From assembly GCA_040754075.1 (NCBI GenBank), contig JBFMDH010000011.1, forward strand, positions 124,001 to 188,000: a stretch of DNA of 64,000 nucleotides, given 5' to 3'. The translations under genes and the position numbers were made by a program. Below the pieces are notes generated by a model. It did no database searches and was not told the DNA's origin. It saw nothing but the letters and a program-made list of their open reading frames with translations. The DNA comes from Acidobacteriota bacterium (GTDB taxonomy: Bacteria; Acidobacteriota; Blastocatellia; UBA7656). This document shows, one piece after another, positions 1 through 10,825 of the stretch (its first letter is position 1; each line of letters begins with the position of its first letter).

Positions 1-1428
1 AGAACCCTGACGTTCAAATGCCCCGATGTCCAGGATGCCATCATTCAAACGGTCTTCGCCGCTTTGATGCTTGACGTATTGGCGCGTCAGGTTGTTGGTT
101 AAAAACGCCCGTGAATGCAACTGCGCCCCGGCATTGAGGCAACCGGAAGTTGTTGCGAGGTGATAATCCTGTGTGGCTTCATCAACGAATCCCGGCGATG
201 AACCAAGCACAGAGGTTCCGTCATTATTCACGGTTCCGGTCATGGCGCTGAATGAATTCACATATCCGGGCTTGAACCAGTTGCGTGTCATATTCAAAAC
301 CCCGGTGTCATCCAGCAGCGACAAGGTATTTCCCGCAGCCGTCACATAGGTAATGTTGTTGCGAAAATCGCAGGTCTCTTCGTTGGTCGAAAGTCTCATT
401 ATCGTCGTGCGGTCGGTGCGCGTTGACACAATCGTGTTGTTGTAAAAATACAAAACCCCTTTGCGATAATTTGCCGTCGCGCCGCTGTCGCCGCCGTAAT
501 GGGCGATTTGCCGGTTGCCGGCTGCCGCCGGTTCAATCAACACATTGCCGTAAACAAAAGTTTCGCGGTAGCTCGCCTGACCGCGAATCAATGAACTGTC
601 TTCGCCATCGACCAAATCGAGTTGCCGGTTGCCGCCTTCAATCCAGTTGTAACGCACCACCAGTCCCGCCGAACGGTCTTTGAGGTTGTTGCCGAGACAA
701 CCGGCGCGCAAGGGACCGAAACGGTTGTATTGAAAAGTAATGCCGATGGCTGCCGTGTAGTTGTTGTGTTCATAGATGCTGTTGACATTGCCATTGTCGT
801 AAATGTAGTTGCCTTCGACGAGAAGGTTTCTTGATGCCAGCGCGTCGCTTGATGCCACGAAAAAGCCATTGCCGCAATCGTGCAATGTGCAATTGCGCAC
901 AGTGATATTTTCGCCCTTCTCGACATAAATCGAGGCGGCGTTATTGACATAAGCCTGCACTGCGCCGTTTGTCGCGGTGTAGGTGTAAGGCGGGCGGGCG
1001 CTGCGTATGTCGAGATTTTCAATGGTGATGTATTTCGGCAAAGTATCGGCGGGAACATTTGCGCCGCCGATTTTGATGACCGAGCGATTTTGATTCCAGT
1101 AATTCAATACCGAACGTGTGGTCGCGCCGTTGCCATCAAGGACGGGCTGTTCGCCGTTTGGACCCGAAACTCCGCGCACGGTGATGGGAGCCGCCGCCGT
1201 GCCTTGCCGACAGATAACAAATTTTTCTTTGTAAGGCGTCGAACGCCAGTAAATCAACACCGTGTCACCGGCTTGCAAACTCTCCCAGGGAACCGCGCCG
1301 ATTGAGGTGTAAGGTTTATCGGCGCCGACTTCGTAAACATTGCCCTGCGCTTTTGCGCCTGGATAAAAGAAACTAACGAAAAAGGCTGCGACCAGCGTAA
1401 ACAGAAAAAGTGTCGTTATTTTTTTCAA
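1..1428 (-). CDS. Secreted right-handed beta-helix protein, 3' end cut by the window edge
   Basis: The minus-strand frame is open from 1428 to the left edge (about 476 codons) with no stop. The N-terminus is a signal peptide (MKKITTLFLFTLVAAFFV..., ending near Ala-Lys-Ala-Gln-Gly), so the product is exported. The body has the short, Asn/Gly-rich strands of parallel beta-helix proteins (for example YITIENLDIR, ITVRNCTLHDCG, NLLVEGNYIYDNG, GVLYFYNNTIV), as in polysaccharide lyases and choice-of-anchor proteins. An early VLDGNGATT segment and a late LNDGILDIGAFE segment fit that family. I chose the TTG at 1428 because GAGGAG lies 9 nt upstream; the in-frame ATG at 1437 abuts that Shine-Dalgarno. 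The substrate cannot be told; a polysaccharide is likely by family. Confidence 0.8.
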   Translation of the reverse strand, partial: MKKITTLFLFTLVAAFFVSFFYPGAKAQGNVYEVGADKPYTSIGAVPWESLQAGDTVLIYWRSTPYKEKFVICRQGTAAAPITVRGVSGPNGEQPVLDGNGATTRSVLNYWNQNRSVIKIGGANVPADTLPKYITIENLDIRSARPPYTYTATNGAVQAYVNNAASIYVEKGENITVRNCTLHDCGNGFFVASSDALASRNLLVEGNYIYDNGNVNSIYEHNNYTAAIGITFQYNRFGPLRAGCLGNNLKDRSAGLVVRYNWIEGGNRQLDLVDGEDSSLIRGQASYRETFVYGNVLIEPAAAGNRQIAHYGGDSGATANYRKGVLYFYNNTIVSTRTDRTTIMRLSTNEETCDFRNNITYVTAAGNTLSLLDDTGVLNMTRNWFKPGYVNSFSAMTGTVNNDGTSVLGSSPGFVDEATQDYHLATTSGCLNAGAQLHSRAFLTNNLTRQYVKHQSGEDRLNDGILDIGAFERQGS

Positions 1429-1437
1429 GGTAACCAT

Positions 1438-1895
1438 CTCCTCAAACGAATGTGGGCAAAGAGAAAATTTCAAAATTATTCCCGTGAGGTTGATTAGCTG
1501 TTTGTCTTGTTGAATCAAATGCGGGAGCAAATTATTGATTCATTGGTTCAGCCCGGTGAGGAAAAGGCTTGCCCGGATTGTAACAAAAAGCCTGTAACAA
1601 ACAATAGAAATGATGCGCCTTTGAAATTATCAACAGCCCTTTGCCCGTTTGCTTAGGCGCGTATCTATGCCGCATTTTTTCGCCTTGCAATCACCTGCGA
1701 TTATCCGCAGCATCCGTTGTATCCGGTGGGAAGCCCACCTTAATTTTGCGCCGAAGCATTTTCTGAGAAAACCGTGATACCGATTCCGCTAAAATTTGCT
1801 TTCGCTTTCATGACACGCGGCAGTTTATTTGATAGGCTTGCGCCTCGTCGCTTGAGCATTTCCCGATTACATATTTGAGGTAGTGATTTTTACGG
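1438..1895. other. Intergenic region between divergent genes
   Basis: This gap separates the 5' ends of the leftward beta-helix gene and the rightward plsC, so it must hold both promoters, though I cannot point to convincing hexamers. It contains the repeat half-copy at 1698-1735. No RNA gene or credible small ORF was seen. Confidence 0.5.
1698..1735. repeat. Half copy of an ATCCGC-type dispersed repeat
   Basis: Here ATCCG units recur at roughly 9-12 nt spacing and end in GGTGGGAAGCCCACC, which itself forms a short hairpin. The layout matches the right arm of the inverted repeat at 52152-52172, which also ends in TGGGAAGCC. The left arm is missing. Confidence 0.45.
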
Positions 1896-2630
1896 ATGAT
1901 CGCTAAACTTCGCGGACTCTTTTTAGTCATTTTCTGGTTTACGGCAATTGCCCTCATCGGTCCCGTCATCATTCTGCTTTGTAAACTGACCGGCAATGAA
2001 AATTTTATTTACGAACCGGTGCGCCTGTTTGTCCGAATCGGACTGGCGCTCGTGGGCGTCAAAATCGAAGTCAAAGGTTTGCAGCGCCTCGACCCCAACC
2101 AACCTTATATTTTCACCCCCAATCACCAAAGCTTTATCGAGGTTCCTTTGTTCGTCACCTACCTTGGGCGCAACCCCGCGTACCTGGCTAAAAAAGAGGT
2201 CTTCAAATATCCGGTATTCGGCACCGGCATTCGTTTAATCAAAGTGGTGCCCGTGGATCGCAGCAATTCTCCGGCGGCGGTTGAAAGCGCCAAACTCGCT
2301 ACCCAATATATTCGCGAAGGCAAATCTTATATGGTTTACCCGGAAGGCACGCGCTCGCCTGACGGCAGAATGTTACCGTTTAAAAAAGGCGCGTTCATTA
2401 TGGCGATTGATGCAGGGGTGCCGATTGTGCCGGTGACGGTTTCGGGCGCGACGCGGGTGATGCCCAAAGGTGAATTCAATGTTTACCCGTCAACTGTTCA
2501 TATCACCATTCACCAACCCATCAGCACCAAAGGGTACTCGAAAGAAAATGTCGCGGAACTGATGCAGCGCACGCGGGAAAAAATCTATTCGGCACTGAGC
2601 GCCGAAGAAGCCGGAACGACAACGCAATAA
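1896..2630 (+). CDS. plsC: 1-acyl-sn-glycerol-3-phosphate acyltransferase (PlsC family)
   Basis: The enzyme would acylate lysophosphatidic acid to phosphatidic acid at the inner membrane in phospholipid synthesis. The protein has 244 residues, normal for the family. An N-terminal hydrophobic segment spans about residues 8-30. The first acyltransferase motif is NHQSFIE at 76-82, an HX4E rather than the usual HX4D. The second block is intact (YPEGTRS at 148-154), followed by a GVPIVPV block near 174-180. A GAGGT lies about 13 nt before the ATG. It is one of only two rightward genes in the window and stands alone. Other lysophospholipid or ornithine-lipid acyltransferases of the same fold cannot be excluded. 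Confidence 0.85.
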   Translation: MIAKLRGLFLVIFWFTAIALIGPVIILLCKLTGNENFIYEPVRLFVRIGLALVGVKIEVKGLQRLDPNQPYIFTPNHQSFIEVPLFVTYLGRNPAYLAKKEVFKYPVFGTGIRLIKVVPVDRSNSPAAVESAKLATQYIREGKSYMVYPEGTRSPDGRMLPFKKGAFIMAIDAGVPIVPVTVSGATRVMPKGEFNVYPSTVHITIHQPISTKGYSKENVAELMQRTREKIYSALSAEEAGTTTQ

Positions 2631-2782
2631 TTTTTAAATCCGCCCAATTCGTTTTATCCATTCAATCCTAAGATAAATTTTACCTTGCAAACGCGCGCCA
2701 TTCACGCAAACCCTAAGCCGTCAACTTGATTTAGCAATTGCCCGCTGAAGGCGTCTCCGACTGCATAGACGACATCAACCGG

Positions 2783-5437
2783 TCATTCGTGCCTGAGCGC
2801 CACCATCGGGTCGGTGCGCGCAGCTTTGCGCGCAGGAATCAAACAGGCAATCAGCGCAACCGTCATCAGCGTAAAGGCAATCAGGATAAATACCGTCGGG
2901 TCGGTGGCGCTCACAGCGAAAAGCAAATCGGTCAGCAGCCGCGTCAAGGCATATGCGCCAAACATGCCAATCGCAAGTCCAAACAAAATCAGCGCGAAGC
3001 CTTGCCCGACAATCAATCGCAAAATTCGTTGCGCGCCTGCGCCAAGCGCCAGCCTGATGCCGATTTCATGGGTGCGCTGGTTGACCGTGTAAGCCATCAA
3101 TCCGTAAATGCCGAGCGCCGCCAGCGCCAGCGCGATATCAGCAAAAAGCCCCAGCAAAAGCAGGTAAAATCGCGGTTGCGCAACGGAATCTGCGAGTAAT
3201 TGTTCGAGCGTGCGAACTCGCGTGATGGCAGTAAATTTGTCGACTTCCAGAATGCGTGTGCGCAATGCCGCAATCAGAGTTTCGGGTTCGGCGGTGGTGC
3301 GCACCGCAAGCGTCATAAATGAGACATCTTTTTGTTGATAGGATTGATAAAAGCCCGGTTGGTTTTCCCGTGCGAGTCCGAACTGTTTGACGTCAGTTGT
3401 GACGCCGATAATTTCCAGCCATTTCTCCGGTTCCCCTTTCAGCGCAATGCGTTGACCGATAGGGTTTGCACCCGCGAAATAGCGGCGCGCCAGGGTTTCA
3501 TTGATGATTGCCACAGGCGGCGCACTTTCGTTATCGGCATCGGTAAACCAGCGCCCGGCTTTTAACGGATTGCCGATGGTTTGAAAATAATCGGGGCTGA
3601 CCACGGAAACAAAAGCGCGTTGACTGTCGGCATTAAGCGGCGCAGGTTGCCCGTTAATTAAAATCGGCGCGCTCATAAACGCGCCAGTGGTAGGCGCAGA
3701 GGTCATCGCCGCTGCCGATTCAACCCCCGGCAAGGCATTGATTGAATCAAGCATCTGCCGGTAATAGTTCGCGGTTTTGTAATCTTTGGGAAACCGATTG
3801 AGCGGCGGCAGCAAACTCATGGTGATGACCCGTGTAGGCGTAAAGCCGAGTTCCACCTGTTGCAATCTGATGAAACTTTTCATCAGAAGTCCCGCGCCAA
3901 CCATGAGAATTACCGCGAGCGTAGTTTGCGAAACAACCAGTAAATCGCGCAAGCCGAAACGCCGCAGCCAGCGTCTACGCCCAATCGTTGAAGTCGCGCC
4001 CTGTTTTAGCGCGTGATTGAGGTCGGGTTTGGATGAATGGAACGCCGGAGCCAATCCGAAGATTAATCCGACCACTAACGTCGTAAAAAACATGAAGGCA
4101 AAGACCCGTCCATCGACGCTCACCTGCGTAAGCCTCGGCACATCGGGCGGGTTGAGGGCAATCAACCCTTTGACCATCGCCTGTGCAAGCAGTGCGCCGC
4201 CTGCGCCGCCAAACAGAGCGAGCAAGGTGCTTTCCGTCAGCAACTGGCGAATCAACCGCCCGCGCCTTGCGCCAAGGGCGGCGCGCATCGCCATCTCTTT
4301 TTGGCGCTTTACGGCGCGCGCCAGCAACAGGTTGGCAACATTGGCGCAGGCTATCAACAGCACAAAACCCACTGCGCCAAATAAAATTAACAAGGTCGGG
4401 CGCACTTTGCCGACAATCGAATCATGCAGCGGTTGCAAATTGACGCCCCAGTCCTGGTAATCACCGGGAATCTGCTCCTGTAGTTGCTGATGGATTAAAG
4501 CAATTTCATTGGTTGCCATCTCAACCGTGACGCCGGATTTGAGACGCGCTATCACACCGCTGCCGCGCATATCATGTCTGCCGCTGACTGTCGAAGTTTC
4601 GGGTATCCAGTATTCGCTTTGTCCCGGAAAGCTCACCTCCGGCGGCATCACGCCGACAACCGTGTATTGATTGGTGTGATTCAAAGTAATCGAACGACCG
4701 ATGATGCTTTCATCTGCGCCGAATCGTCGTTGCCAGAGTTGATGACTGAGCAGAACGACTTTATCGTTTCCCGATTTATTTTCATCAGCCACGAAACCCC
4801 GTCCAAGTAGCGGTTGAAACCCGAGCAGGGGCATCAGGTTGTAACTGACTCTTGCGCCCTGCAATTGCTCGGTTTCCGATTCATCGGTGATAACCGATGT
4901 GGCTGGCGAAAACGCCGCTACGCTTTCAAAGGATTGGGCGCGTTCGCGCCAGATTTGAACATTGCCGCCGGAAACCGGCATATCGGTCATCCCGGCTTGC
5001 GGTTTGCTGTGCCACAAACGAACCAGGCGGTCAGGCTCCAGGTAAGGTAAGGGCTTAAGCAACACGCCGTTGACGATACTGAAAATCGCGCTCGTGGCGC
5101 CGATACCAATGGTTAAAGATAAAAACGCTGCCAACGTAAACCCTGGAGTTTTCATTAACATTCGCACACCGAAACGCACATCTTGAAACATCTCATCCTC
5201 CATTCGCTGAGGTTGTAAAAACAAGGCATCCACCAACGCGCCGAAACTGCGCCGCAACAAATCCACGCGGTTTCGCCAATGCAAGTTGTCCCATTCGGCA
5301 AGCAAATGTTCACGATAGCGCAACTCGGCTTCCCATTCCTGCCGCCAATCCAGACGCAAGCGACGCGGCACGATAATGCCAATCAAACGAATGAGCCACA
5401 GATGGGCTTTCAATCTTGACGGTTCGATAGATTGCAT
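2783..5437 (-). CDS. ADOP-type ABC transporter permease, fifth of five in operon
   Basis: This 884-residue protein has the ADOP layout: an N-terminal prefix of about 85 residues ([16 protein letters not shown], then [10 protein letters not shown]), a MacB-like periplasmic domain after a first membrane helix near 102-126, a first FtsX block ([13 protein letters not shown], then [19 protein letters not shown]), a second periplasmic domain and a second FtsX block ending [21 protein letters not shown] stands 7 nt before the ATG. The stop of the preceding permease is 19 nt upstream. Family knowledge gives a MacB/FtsX fold; no ATPase is encoded nearby and the substrate is unknown. It is the last gene of the PadR-headed operon. 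Confidence 0.9.
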   Translation of the reverse strand: MQSIEPSRLKAHLWLIRLIGIIVPRRLRLDWRQEWEAELRYREHLLAEWDNLHWRNRVDLLRRSFGALVDALFLQPQRMEDEMFQDVRFGVRMLMKTPGFTLAAFLSLTIGIGATSAIFSIVNGVLLKPLPYLEPDRLVRLWHSKPQAGMTDMPVSGGNVQIWRERAQSFESVAAFSPATSVITDESETEQLQGARVSYNLMPLLGFQPLLGRGFVADENKSGNDKVVLLSHQLWQRRFGADESIIGRSITLNHTNQYTVVGVMPPEVSFPGQSEYWIPETSTVSGRHDMRGSGVIARLKSGVTVEMATNEIALIHQQLQEQIPGDYQDWGVNLQPLHDSIVGKVRPTLLILFGAVGFVLLIACANVANLLLARAVKRQKEMAMRAALGARRGRLIRQLLTESTLLALFGGAGGALLAQAMVKGLIALNPPDVPRLTQVSVDGRVFAFMFFTTLVVGLIFGLAPAFHSSKPDLNHALKQGATSTIGRRRWLRRFGLRDLLVVSQTTLAVILMVGAGLLMKSFIRLQQVELGFTPTRVITMSLLPPLNRFPKDYKTANYYRQMLDSINALPGVESAAAMTSAPTTGAFMSAPILINGQPAPLNADSQRAFVSVVSPDYFQTIGNPLKAGRWFTDADNESAPPVAIINETLARRYFAGANPIGQRIALKGEPEKWLEIIGVTTDVKQFGLARENQPGFYQSYQQKDVSFMTLAVRTTAEPETLIAALRTRILEVDKFTAITRVRTLEQLLADSVAQPRFYLLLLGLFADIALALAALGIYGLMAYTVNQRTHEIGIRLALGAGAQRILRLIVGQGFALILFGLAIGMFGAYALTRLLTDLLFAVSATDPTVFILIAFTLMTVALIACLIPARKAARTDPMVALRHE

Positions 5438-5456
5438 TGGCTACTCCGCAAATCGG

Positions 5457-8117
5457 TCATTCGTGCCTGAGCGCCACCATCGGGTCAACTTTCATGGCGC
5501 GGCGCGCCGGTATCCAGCAGGCAGTGAGCGCCACTAACAATAAAACCACGACAATCGTTGCAAAGGTCAGCGGGTCGGTGGCGCTCATTTCAAAAAGCAG
5601 ATGGGCTATCAATCGCATCACCGCTACCGCCCCCGCTAAACCGATAACGCATCCGGCAAGCACGGCTTTCATCCCCTGCCCGATGACCAGTCGCAAAACA
5701 TCGCGACCTTGCGCGCCAAGCGCCAGGCGTAAACCGAGTTCAGGGGTGCGCTGAGTGACGGCATACGAGGTCACGCCGTAAATGCCAAGCGCCGCAAGCA
5801 GCAAGGCAACAACGGCAAACACCCCAAACAGCACCAGACTGAAACGGCGATTGTCGAGCGATGAAGAGAAAATTTGTGCCAGGGTGCGGAATTTCATCGG
5901 CACATCGCGATTCAAAGATTGCAAAGTGGATTGCATGGCAGGAATCAAGGCGCTGGGGTCGCCAGTGGTGCGCGAGACAATCGTGAAGTTCCAGGCTTGA
6001 CGCGGACGTTGCAGATAATGCGCATAAACCGTCGGTCGCGGGTTGGCGTCGAGTCCGAATTCGCGCACATCACTGACCACGCCGACAATTTGCAGCAAAC
6101 GCCGGTCGCCATCCATATTGCCATATTGCAGGTGTTTGCCGAGCGGCTCTTCATTAGGCCAATACTGACGCGCCAGTGATTCACTGATGAGCGCGACGTG
6201 TTGGGTATCGGAGCCATCGCTATCGGCGAGCAAGCGCCCGCGCAGCAATTGAATGCCCATCGCTTTGAAATAGCCGGGTGTGGCAATGCGCAATTCGCCA
6301 TAGCCTTTCAAGTCCGGATTGTTATCAATTAAAAACTGCCCGTTGGGAGCGCCGCCGGTCATCGGCAATCCATTGATGCCGCCTGCCGCCGTAACCCCCG
6401 GTAGACTTGACACCCGTTCAAGCAGTTGTTGATAGAAATAGGCGCGGGTTTGCGCATCATTCGCGCCACCCTGTACCGGCACGGATATTTCCATCGCCAC
6501 TGCATTATCGGTACGAAAGCCCGGATCGATGCTGAGCAATTTCAAAAAGCTTTTACCCAGAAGCCCCGCGCCCACCAGCAGCACTAAAGTCAAAGCGACT
6601 TGCGTCACCACCAGCAAGCTGCGCAGACGATGGCTCGCGGCATTGGCGGTTTTCCCGCGCCCGGCTTCTTTCAAACCGGCGTGTAAATCGCTCCCGCCAA
6701 AACGCAACAACGGCACCAGTCCCAACCCGACGGCAGCCAGCGTTGAAAGCGCCAATGTAAATACCAGGGCGCGGGTATTGATGCCGATTTCTTCGGCGCG
6801 CGGCAAATTATCCTGATTGAGACTCAGTAATGCTTGCACGCCCCAGAAGGAAAGCAACACCCCGAAACTGCCGGCGAGCGCCGCAAGCATCAAACTTTCG
6901 GTTATGAATTGCCGCGCCAGTCGCCAGCGGGTTGCGCCAAGCGCCGCCCGCACATCGAATTCATGCTGGCGGGTGGTGATTTGCGCGAGCAAGAGGTTCG
7001 CCACATTGGCGCAGGCAATCAGCATCAGCACGCCGACCGCCGCCAACATCACTAACAACGTACTGCTTGATGAACCGACCAGGGCTTCCTGCAAAGGCAT
7101 CGCCGCAAGGTCAACCAAATCGATTTTTCCATCGTTTTCCTGTCGCAGTTGTTTGCCAATGGTGCTGAGGTCCAGGCGAGCCTGCGCAAGTGAAATGCCT
7201 TCATTGAGACGCCCAATCACTCGCCATCCGTGCGAGGTGCGCGATGAATTGAAAGGTTCCACTTCGGCGGGCAACCAGATTTCGGCGTCTTTCGGAAAGT
7301 TGAATTCGTCCGGCATCACCCCAACGACAGTGTAATTGGTGTTATCAATGCGTAAGCTTGTTGCCGACAAATCACTCTGGCGGTTCAGTAATTTTTTCCA
7401 GAACCCGGCGCTCACAACGGCGACAGGATTGCCGCCAATTTGATTTTCTTCAGGCAAAAAACTGCGTCCGACGGCGGGCTGAGTGCCAAGCACTTTAAAG
7501 AAGTCGCGCGACACAAAGGTTACCGATGTGCGCACAGGTTCGCTGCCGCCAAGGACTGTGGTAATTTGCGTGTTGTATTGAGCGGTTGCAACAAGCGTTT
7601 GATTGCGCTCTGCAACATCCTGAAAATTTCGCGCCGCAAAAGTGATTTGTCGCCCCTGCGCATCGACCTCTCTGAGGCTCAAAAGATTTTCCGCTTGCGG
7701 ATAAGGCAATGGACGAAGCAGCACTGCATCAACGACGCTGAAGATTGCCGTGCAAGCGCCAATGCCAAGCGCCAGAGTTAAAACCGCAATCACCGTAAAG
7801 CTCGGCTTCTTCAATAGCATTCTCAGTCCGTAACGCACATCTTGAAACATTTCATCCTCCAATCTGTAGGGTTGCAAAAGCAGCGCATCCCAAAATGCGC
7901 CGAGACTGCGCCGCAGTAAATCGAGTTTGGTTTGCCAATTCAAGTTATCCCACTCGCTAAGCAACATCTCGCGAAAATGCAGTTCGGCTTCCCACTCCTG
8001 TCGCCAATCGGCGCGCAGTCGGCGCGGCACGATGATGCCAATCAAATGAATGAGCCACAGATGCGGCTTCAGCGAAATTCCACTTTTACCTAATGCGTTC
8101 AATCTCAAATTAGTCAT
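5457..8117 (-). CDS. ADOP-type ABC transporter permease, fourth of five in operon
   Basis: An 886-residue ADOP permease with prefix, MacB-like domain, FtsX, second MacB-like domain and FtsX, ending [15 protein letters not shown]. The frame is open further upstream to 8162, but I chose the ATG at 8117 because it overlaps the stop of the preceding permease in an ATGA arrangement, which suggests translational coupling. Its first residues ([21 protein letters not shown]) are the same as those of the preceding gene, and a 97-nt stretch at 7881-7977 is identical in the two following copies. The [20 protein letters not shown] block after the first helix is typical of the family. Substrate unknown. 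Confidence 0.9.
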   Translation of the reverse strand: MTNLRLNALGKSGISLKPHLWLIHLIGIIVPRRLRADWRQEWEAELHFREMLLSEWDNLNWQTKLDLLRRSLGAFWDALLLQPYRLEDEMFQDVRYGLRMLLKKPSFTVIAVLTLALGIGACTAIFSVVDAVLLRPLPYPQAENLLSLREVDAQGRQITFAARNFQDVAERNQTLVATAQYNTQITTVLGGSEPVRTSVTFVSRDFFKVLGTQPAVGRSFLPEENQIGGNPVAVVSAGFWKKLLNRQSDLSATSLRIDNTNYTVVGVMPDEFNFPKDAEIWLPAEVEPFNSSRTSHGWRVIGRLNEGISLAQARLDLSTIGKQLRQENDGKIDLVDLAAMPLQEALVGSSSSTLLVMLAAVGVLMLIACANVANLLLAQITTRQHEFDVRAALGATRWRLARQFITESLMLAALAGSFGVLLSFWGVQALLSLNQDNLPRAEEIGINTRALVFTLALSTLAAVGLGLVPLLRFGGSDLHAGLKEAGRGKTANAASHRLRSLLVVTQVALTLVLLVGAGLLGKSFLKLLSIDPGFRTDNAVAMEISVPVQGGANDAQTRAYFYQQLLERVSSLPGVTAAGGINGLPMTGGAPNGQFLIDNNPDLKGYGELRIATPGYFKAMGIQLLRGRLLADSDGSDTQHVALISESLARQYWPNEEPLGKHLQYGNMDGDRRLLQIVGVVSDVREFGLDANPRPTVYAHYLQRPRQAWNFTIVSRTTGDPSALIPAMQSTLQSLNRDVPMKFRTLAQIFSSSLDNRRFSLVLFGVFAVVALLLAALGIYGVTSYAVTQRTPELGLRLALGAQGRDVLRLVIGQGMKAVLAGCVIGLAGAVAVMRLIAHLLFEMSATDPLTFATIVVVLLLVALTACWIPARRAMKVDPMVALRHE

Positions 8118-10792
8118 TCGTGCCTGAGCGCCACCATCGGGTCGACTTTGGTTGCCCGCCACGCCGGAATAAAGCAGGCAAAGAGCGCCACGGCGATGAG
8201 CAACAACGTGATGCTTGTGAAGGTCAGCGGGTCGGTGGCGCTCACTCTGTAGAGCATTTCTGTCAAGAGTTGTGTCAAGCCAAACGCCGCCACGAGTCCC
8301 AGCGCAACGCCACCGAGTGCGACCTTCATGCCGTGGTTGATAATCAGGCGCAAGACATTTTGACGCTGTGCGCCGAGCGCCATACGAACACCGAGTTCCT
8401 GAGTGCGCTGTCCGACGAGATAAGAGATGACCCCGTAAAGACCGATGCTTGCCAAAAGCAATGCCACGGCGGCAAAGATATTGATCAGGGTCATCGAAAA
8501 ACGTTGCGAGGCAAGCGACACAGCAATTACTTCATTCAAGGTCTGCGGTCTGAAAATGATGTTCTGGTTATGTTGCGCCTGTACGACCTGGCGGATTGAA
8601 TCGAGCAGCGCCGTCGGGTTTTTGTCAACGCCCTGGGCGCGCACGACGACGCTCACCTCCGAAGGGCTGCCGATTAATTGCCGCATCGGTTCATAGAGTT
8701 GCGCCTGTAGCGTCTCTCTGTCATCGCCATCAAGTCCCCACTGCTTGACATGCCCGACCACCCCGATAATCTCTAATGCGCCACGGTCATCCCCAAGATT
8801 GATGCGCTTACCGATGGGGTTTACATCGGGGAAATACTGCGCGGCGAGAACCTCGTCAATCACCACCACGGGCGGCGCGCGTTCATCATCCTGATTGGTG
8901 AAAAAGCGCCCCTGTTTAAGCGGAATGCCCATTGCTGTCAGATAGCCGGGTTCGACGCGATAGGTGAGCGTCATATGCATCTCGCTGGTGCTGGCAGGCT
9001 TGGGTTGGTCATTGAGCCAGAAGAAGCGGTCGTCTTCGCTCAGCATGGGAGAAGCGCCCACCGAGAGTGATGCCGCTTTGATTCCCGGCGTTGAAGCAAT
9101 CCGGTCACTGAGGTCGCGCAAAGCGGCGCTCGCAGCTTCCGGCGCGAGACTTCTCATTGAGGGCGGAAGACTGATATTAAAGGTCAAGGCATTGTCCGGT
9201 CGAAAGCCCGGATCGACACTCCAGAGCGCATTCAGACTGCGAATCATCAGCCCCGCGCCGATGAGCAGGACGAGCGCCAGCGCCATCTCGACGGCAACCA
9301 GCATCGCTTGCGCGCGGTGTCGTCCGCCACTTGTGCCGCGTCCGCCTTCTTTGAGGGCTTCCGATAAACTCCATTGCCGGGCTTTAAACGCCGGAGCCAG
9401 TCCCGCAAGCACGCCTGTGAAAAGCGATATGGCAAAAGTAAAGAGCAGCACGCGCCCGTCCAGACCGATTTCATCGGCGCGCGGTAAGGTAGCAGGCAAC
9501 GCGGCAAGCGCGGCTTTCGTACCCCAGGCGGCAATTGCCAGCCCAAGGCCGCCGCCCGCTAACCCCAGCAGCATACTTTCAGTCAGCAGTTGCCGAATCA
9601 ACCGCCATTGTCCGGCACCAAGCGCCGCGCGAATGGCAAATTCGCGGGTTCTGCCGGTCGAACGCGCCAGCAACAGGTTGCTGACATTCGCGCACGCAAT
9701 CAGCAAGACAAACCCGACCGCACCAAGCAACGTCCAGAGAATCGGTCTGACTGCGCCGACTAACCGGTCTTTGAGCGGGATAATCGCCGCGCCATTGCCG
9801 CGATTGGCATCCGGGTAAGCCTCAGCCAGATTCCGCATCACCCCGTCCATATCTGCCTGCGCCTGCGCGAGCGTCACGTCGGGTTTGAGCCGACCAATGC
9901 CATGCAATCCCAGAGCAGCGCTGCGATTTTGCAAGGCGGGATTTTCCCACTGCCCAATCGGCACATAGACATCTGTGCCGCGATAGAGCGTAAAACCTGC
10001 CGGCAGAACGCCGACAATCGTGTAACTCTGATCATCGAGCGTCAGGCTTTTGCCTGTGACATCCGGCGCGGCGCTGAATTTGCGCTGCCAAAGTTCCGCG
10101 CTGATGAGCACCACAGGTGCCGTGCCGCGCTCATCTTCGCGCGCTTCAAAGTTGCGCCCCATGACCGGTTCAACCCCAAGCACAGAGAAGAAATTCGCCG
10201 ACACCCGCCGCCCGCTGACGCGCTCGGCTTCGCCTGTACCAATCAAACTGAAATTCGCGCCGCGTGAAATCGCCATCGCCGCGAATGTCTGATTCAGGCG
10301 TTGCCAGTCGCGAAAATTCGGATAGGGTATCGCGCCGGTCGCGAAATTCGGTTTGCTCTGATGCAGGGTCACCAGTTGTTCGGGCTGCGGGTAAGGCAAG
10401 GGATTAAGCAGCACCCCATTAACCACTGAAAAGAGCGCCGCGTTGGCGCCGATGCCTAAACTGAGCGTCAGCACAATCGCAGCAGTAAAGCCGGGCTTTT
10501 TCAGTAACATTCGCACACCGAAGCGTAAGTCTTGAAACATTTCATCCTCCAATCTCTGAGGTTGCAAAAGCAGCGCATCCCAAAATGCGCCGAGACTGCG
10601 CCGCAGTAAATCGAGTTTGGTTTGCCAATTCAAGTTATCCCACTCGCTAAGCAACATCTCGCGAAAACGCAGTTCGGCTTCCCATTCCTGTCGCCAATCA
10701 GCGCGCAGGCGGCGCGGCACTATCACACCAATCAAATGAATGAGCCACAGATGCGGCTTCAGCGAAATTCCACTTTTACCTAATGCGTTCAA
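8114..10792 (-). CDS. ADOP-type ABC transporter permease, third of five in operon
   Basis: An 892-residue ADOP permease with the full prefix and duplicated MacB/FtsX modules; the last residues are [16 protein letters not shown]. The start is taken as TTG at 10792, which gives the same first residues as the next gene; no strong Shine-Dalgarno is visible, so the exact start is uncertain. The preceding stop is 33 nt upstream. The block [19 protein letters not shown] marks the first FtsX domain. Being flanked on both sides by paralogues in the same operon suggests amplification in situ. Substrate unknown; no ATP-binding partner is encoded nearby. Confidence 0.88.
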   Translation of the reverse strand: MNALGKSGISLKPHLWLIHLIGVIVPRRLRADWRQEWEAELRFREMLLSEWDNLNWQTKLDLLRRSLGAFWDALLLQPQRLEDEMFQDLRFGVRMLLKKPGFTAAIVLTLSLGIGANAALFSVVNGVLLNPLPYPQPEQLVTLHQSKPNFATGAIPYPNFRDWQRLNQTFAAMAISRGANFSLIGTGEAERVSGRRVSANFFSVLGVEPVMGRNFEAREDERGTAPVVLISAELWQRKFSAAPDVTGKSLTLDDQSYTIVGVLPAGFTLYRGTDVYVPIGQWENPALQNRSAALGLHGIGRLKPDVTLAQAQADMDGVMRNLAEAYPDANRGNGAAIIPLKDRLVGAVRPILWTLLGAVGFVLLIACANVSNLLLARSTGRTREFAIRAALGAGQWRLIRQLLTESMLLGLAGGGLGLAIAAWGTKAALAALPATLPRADEIGLDGRVLLFTFAISLFTGVLAGLAPAFKARQWSLSEALKEGGRGTSGGRHRAQAMLVAVEMALALVLLIGAGLMIRSLNALWSVDPGFRPDNALTFNISLPPSMRSLAPEAASAALRDLSDRIASTPGIKAASLSVGASPMLSEDDRFFWLNDQPKPASTSEMHMTLTYRVEPGYLTAMGIPLKQGRFFTNQDDERAPPVVVIDEVLAAQYFPDVNPIGKRINLGDDRGALEIIGVVGHVKQWGLDGDDRETLQAQLYEPMRQLIGSPSEVSVVVRAQGVDKNPTALLDSIRQVVQAQHNQNIIFRPQTLNEVIAVSLASQRFSMTLINIFAAVALLLASIGLYGVISYLVGQRTQELGVRMALGAQRQNVLRLIINHGMKVALGGVALGLVAAFGLTQLLTEMLYRVSATDPLTFTSITLLLIAVALFACFIPAWRATKVDPMVALRHE

Positions 10793-10825
10793 TCCAACAT
10801 CCGAAATCTAAAATCTCAAACCGCT

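Noticed and set aside
588-1058. A 156-codon minus-strand frame
   Set aside because: It is another frame of the beta-helix gene, which reads open from 1428 to the left edge with a signal peptide and beta-helix motifs.
8964-9818. A 284-codon open frame on the plus strand
   Set aside because: Antisense to an ADOP gene; Ser/Ala/Pro-rich low-information sequence and no homology recognised.
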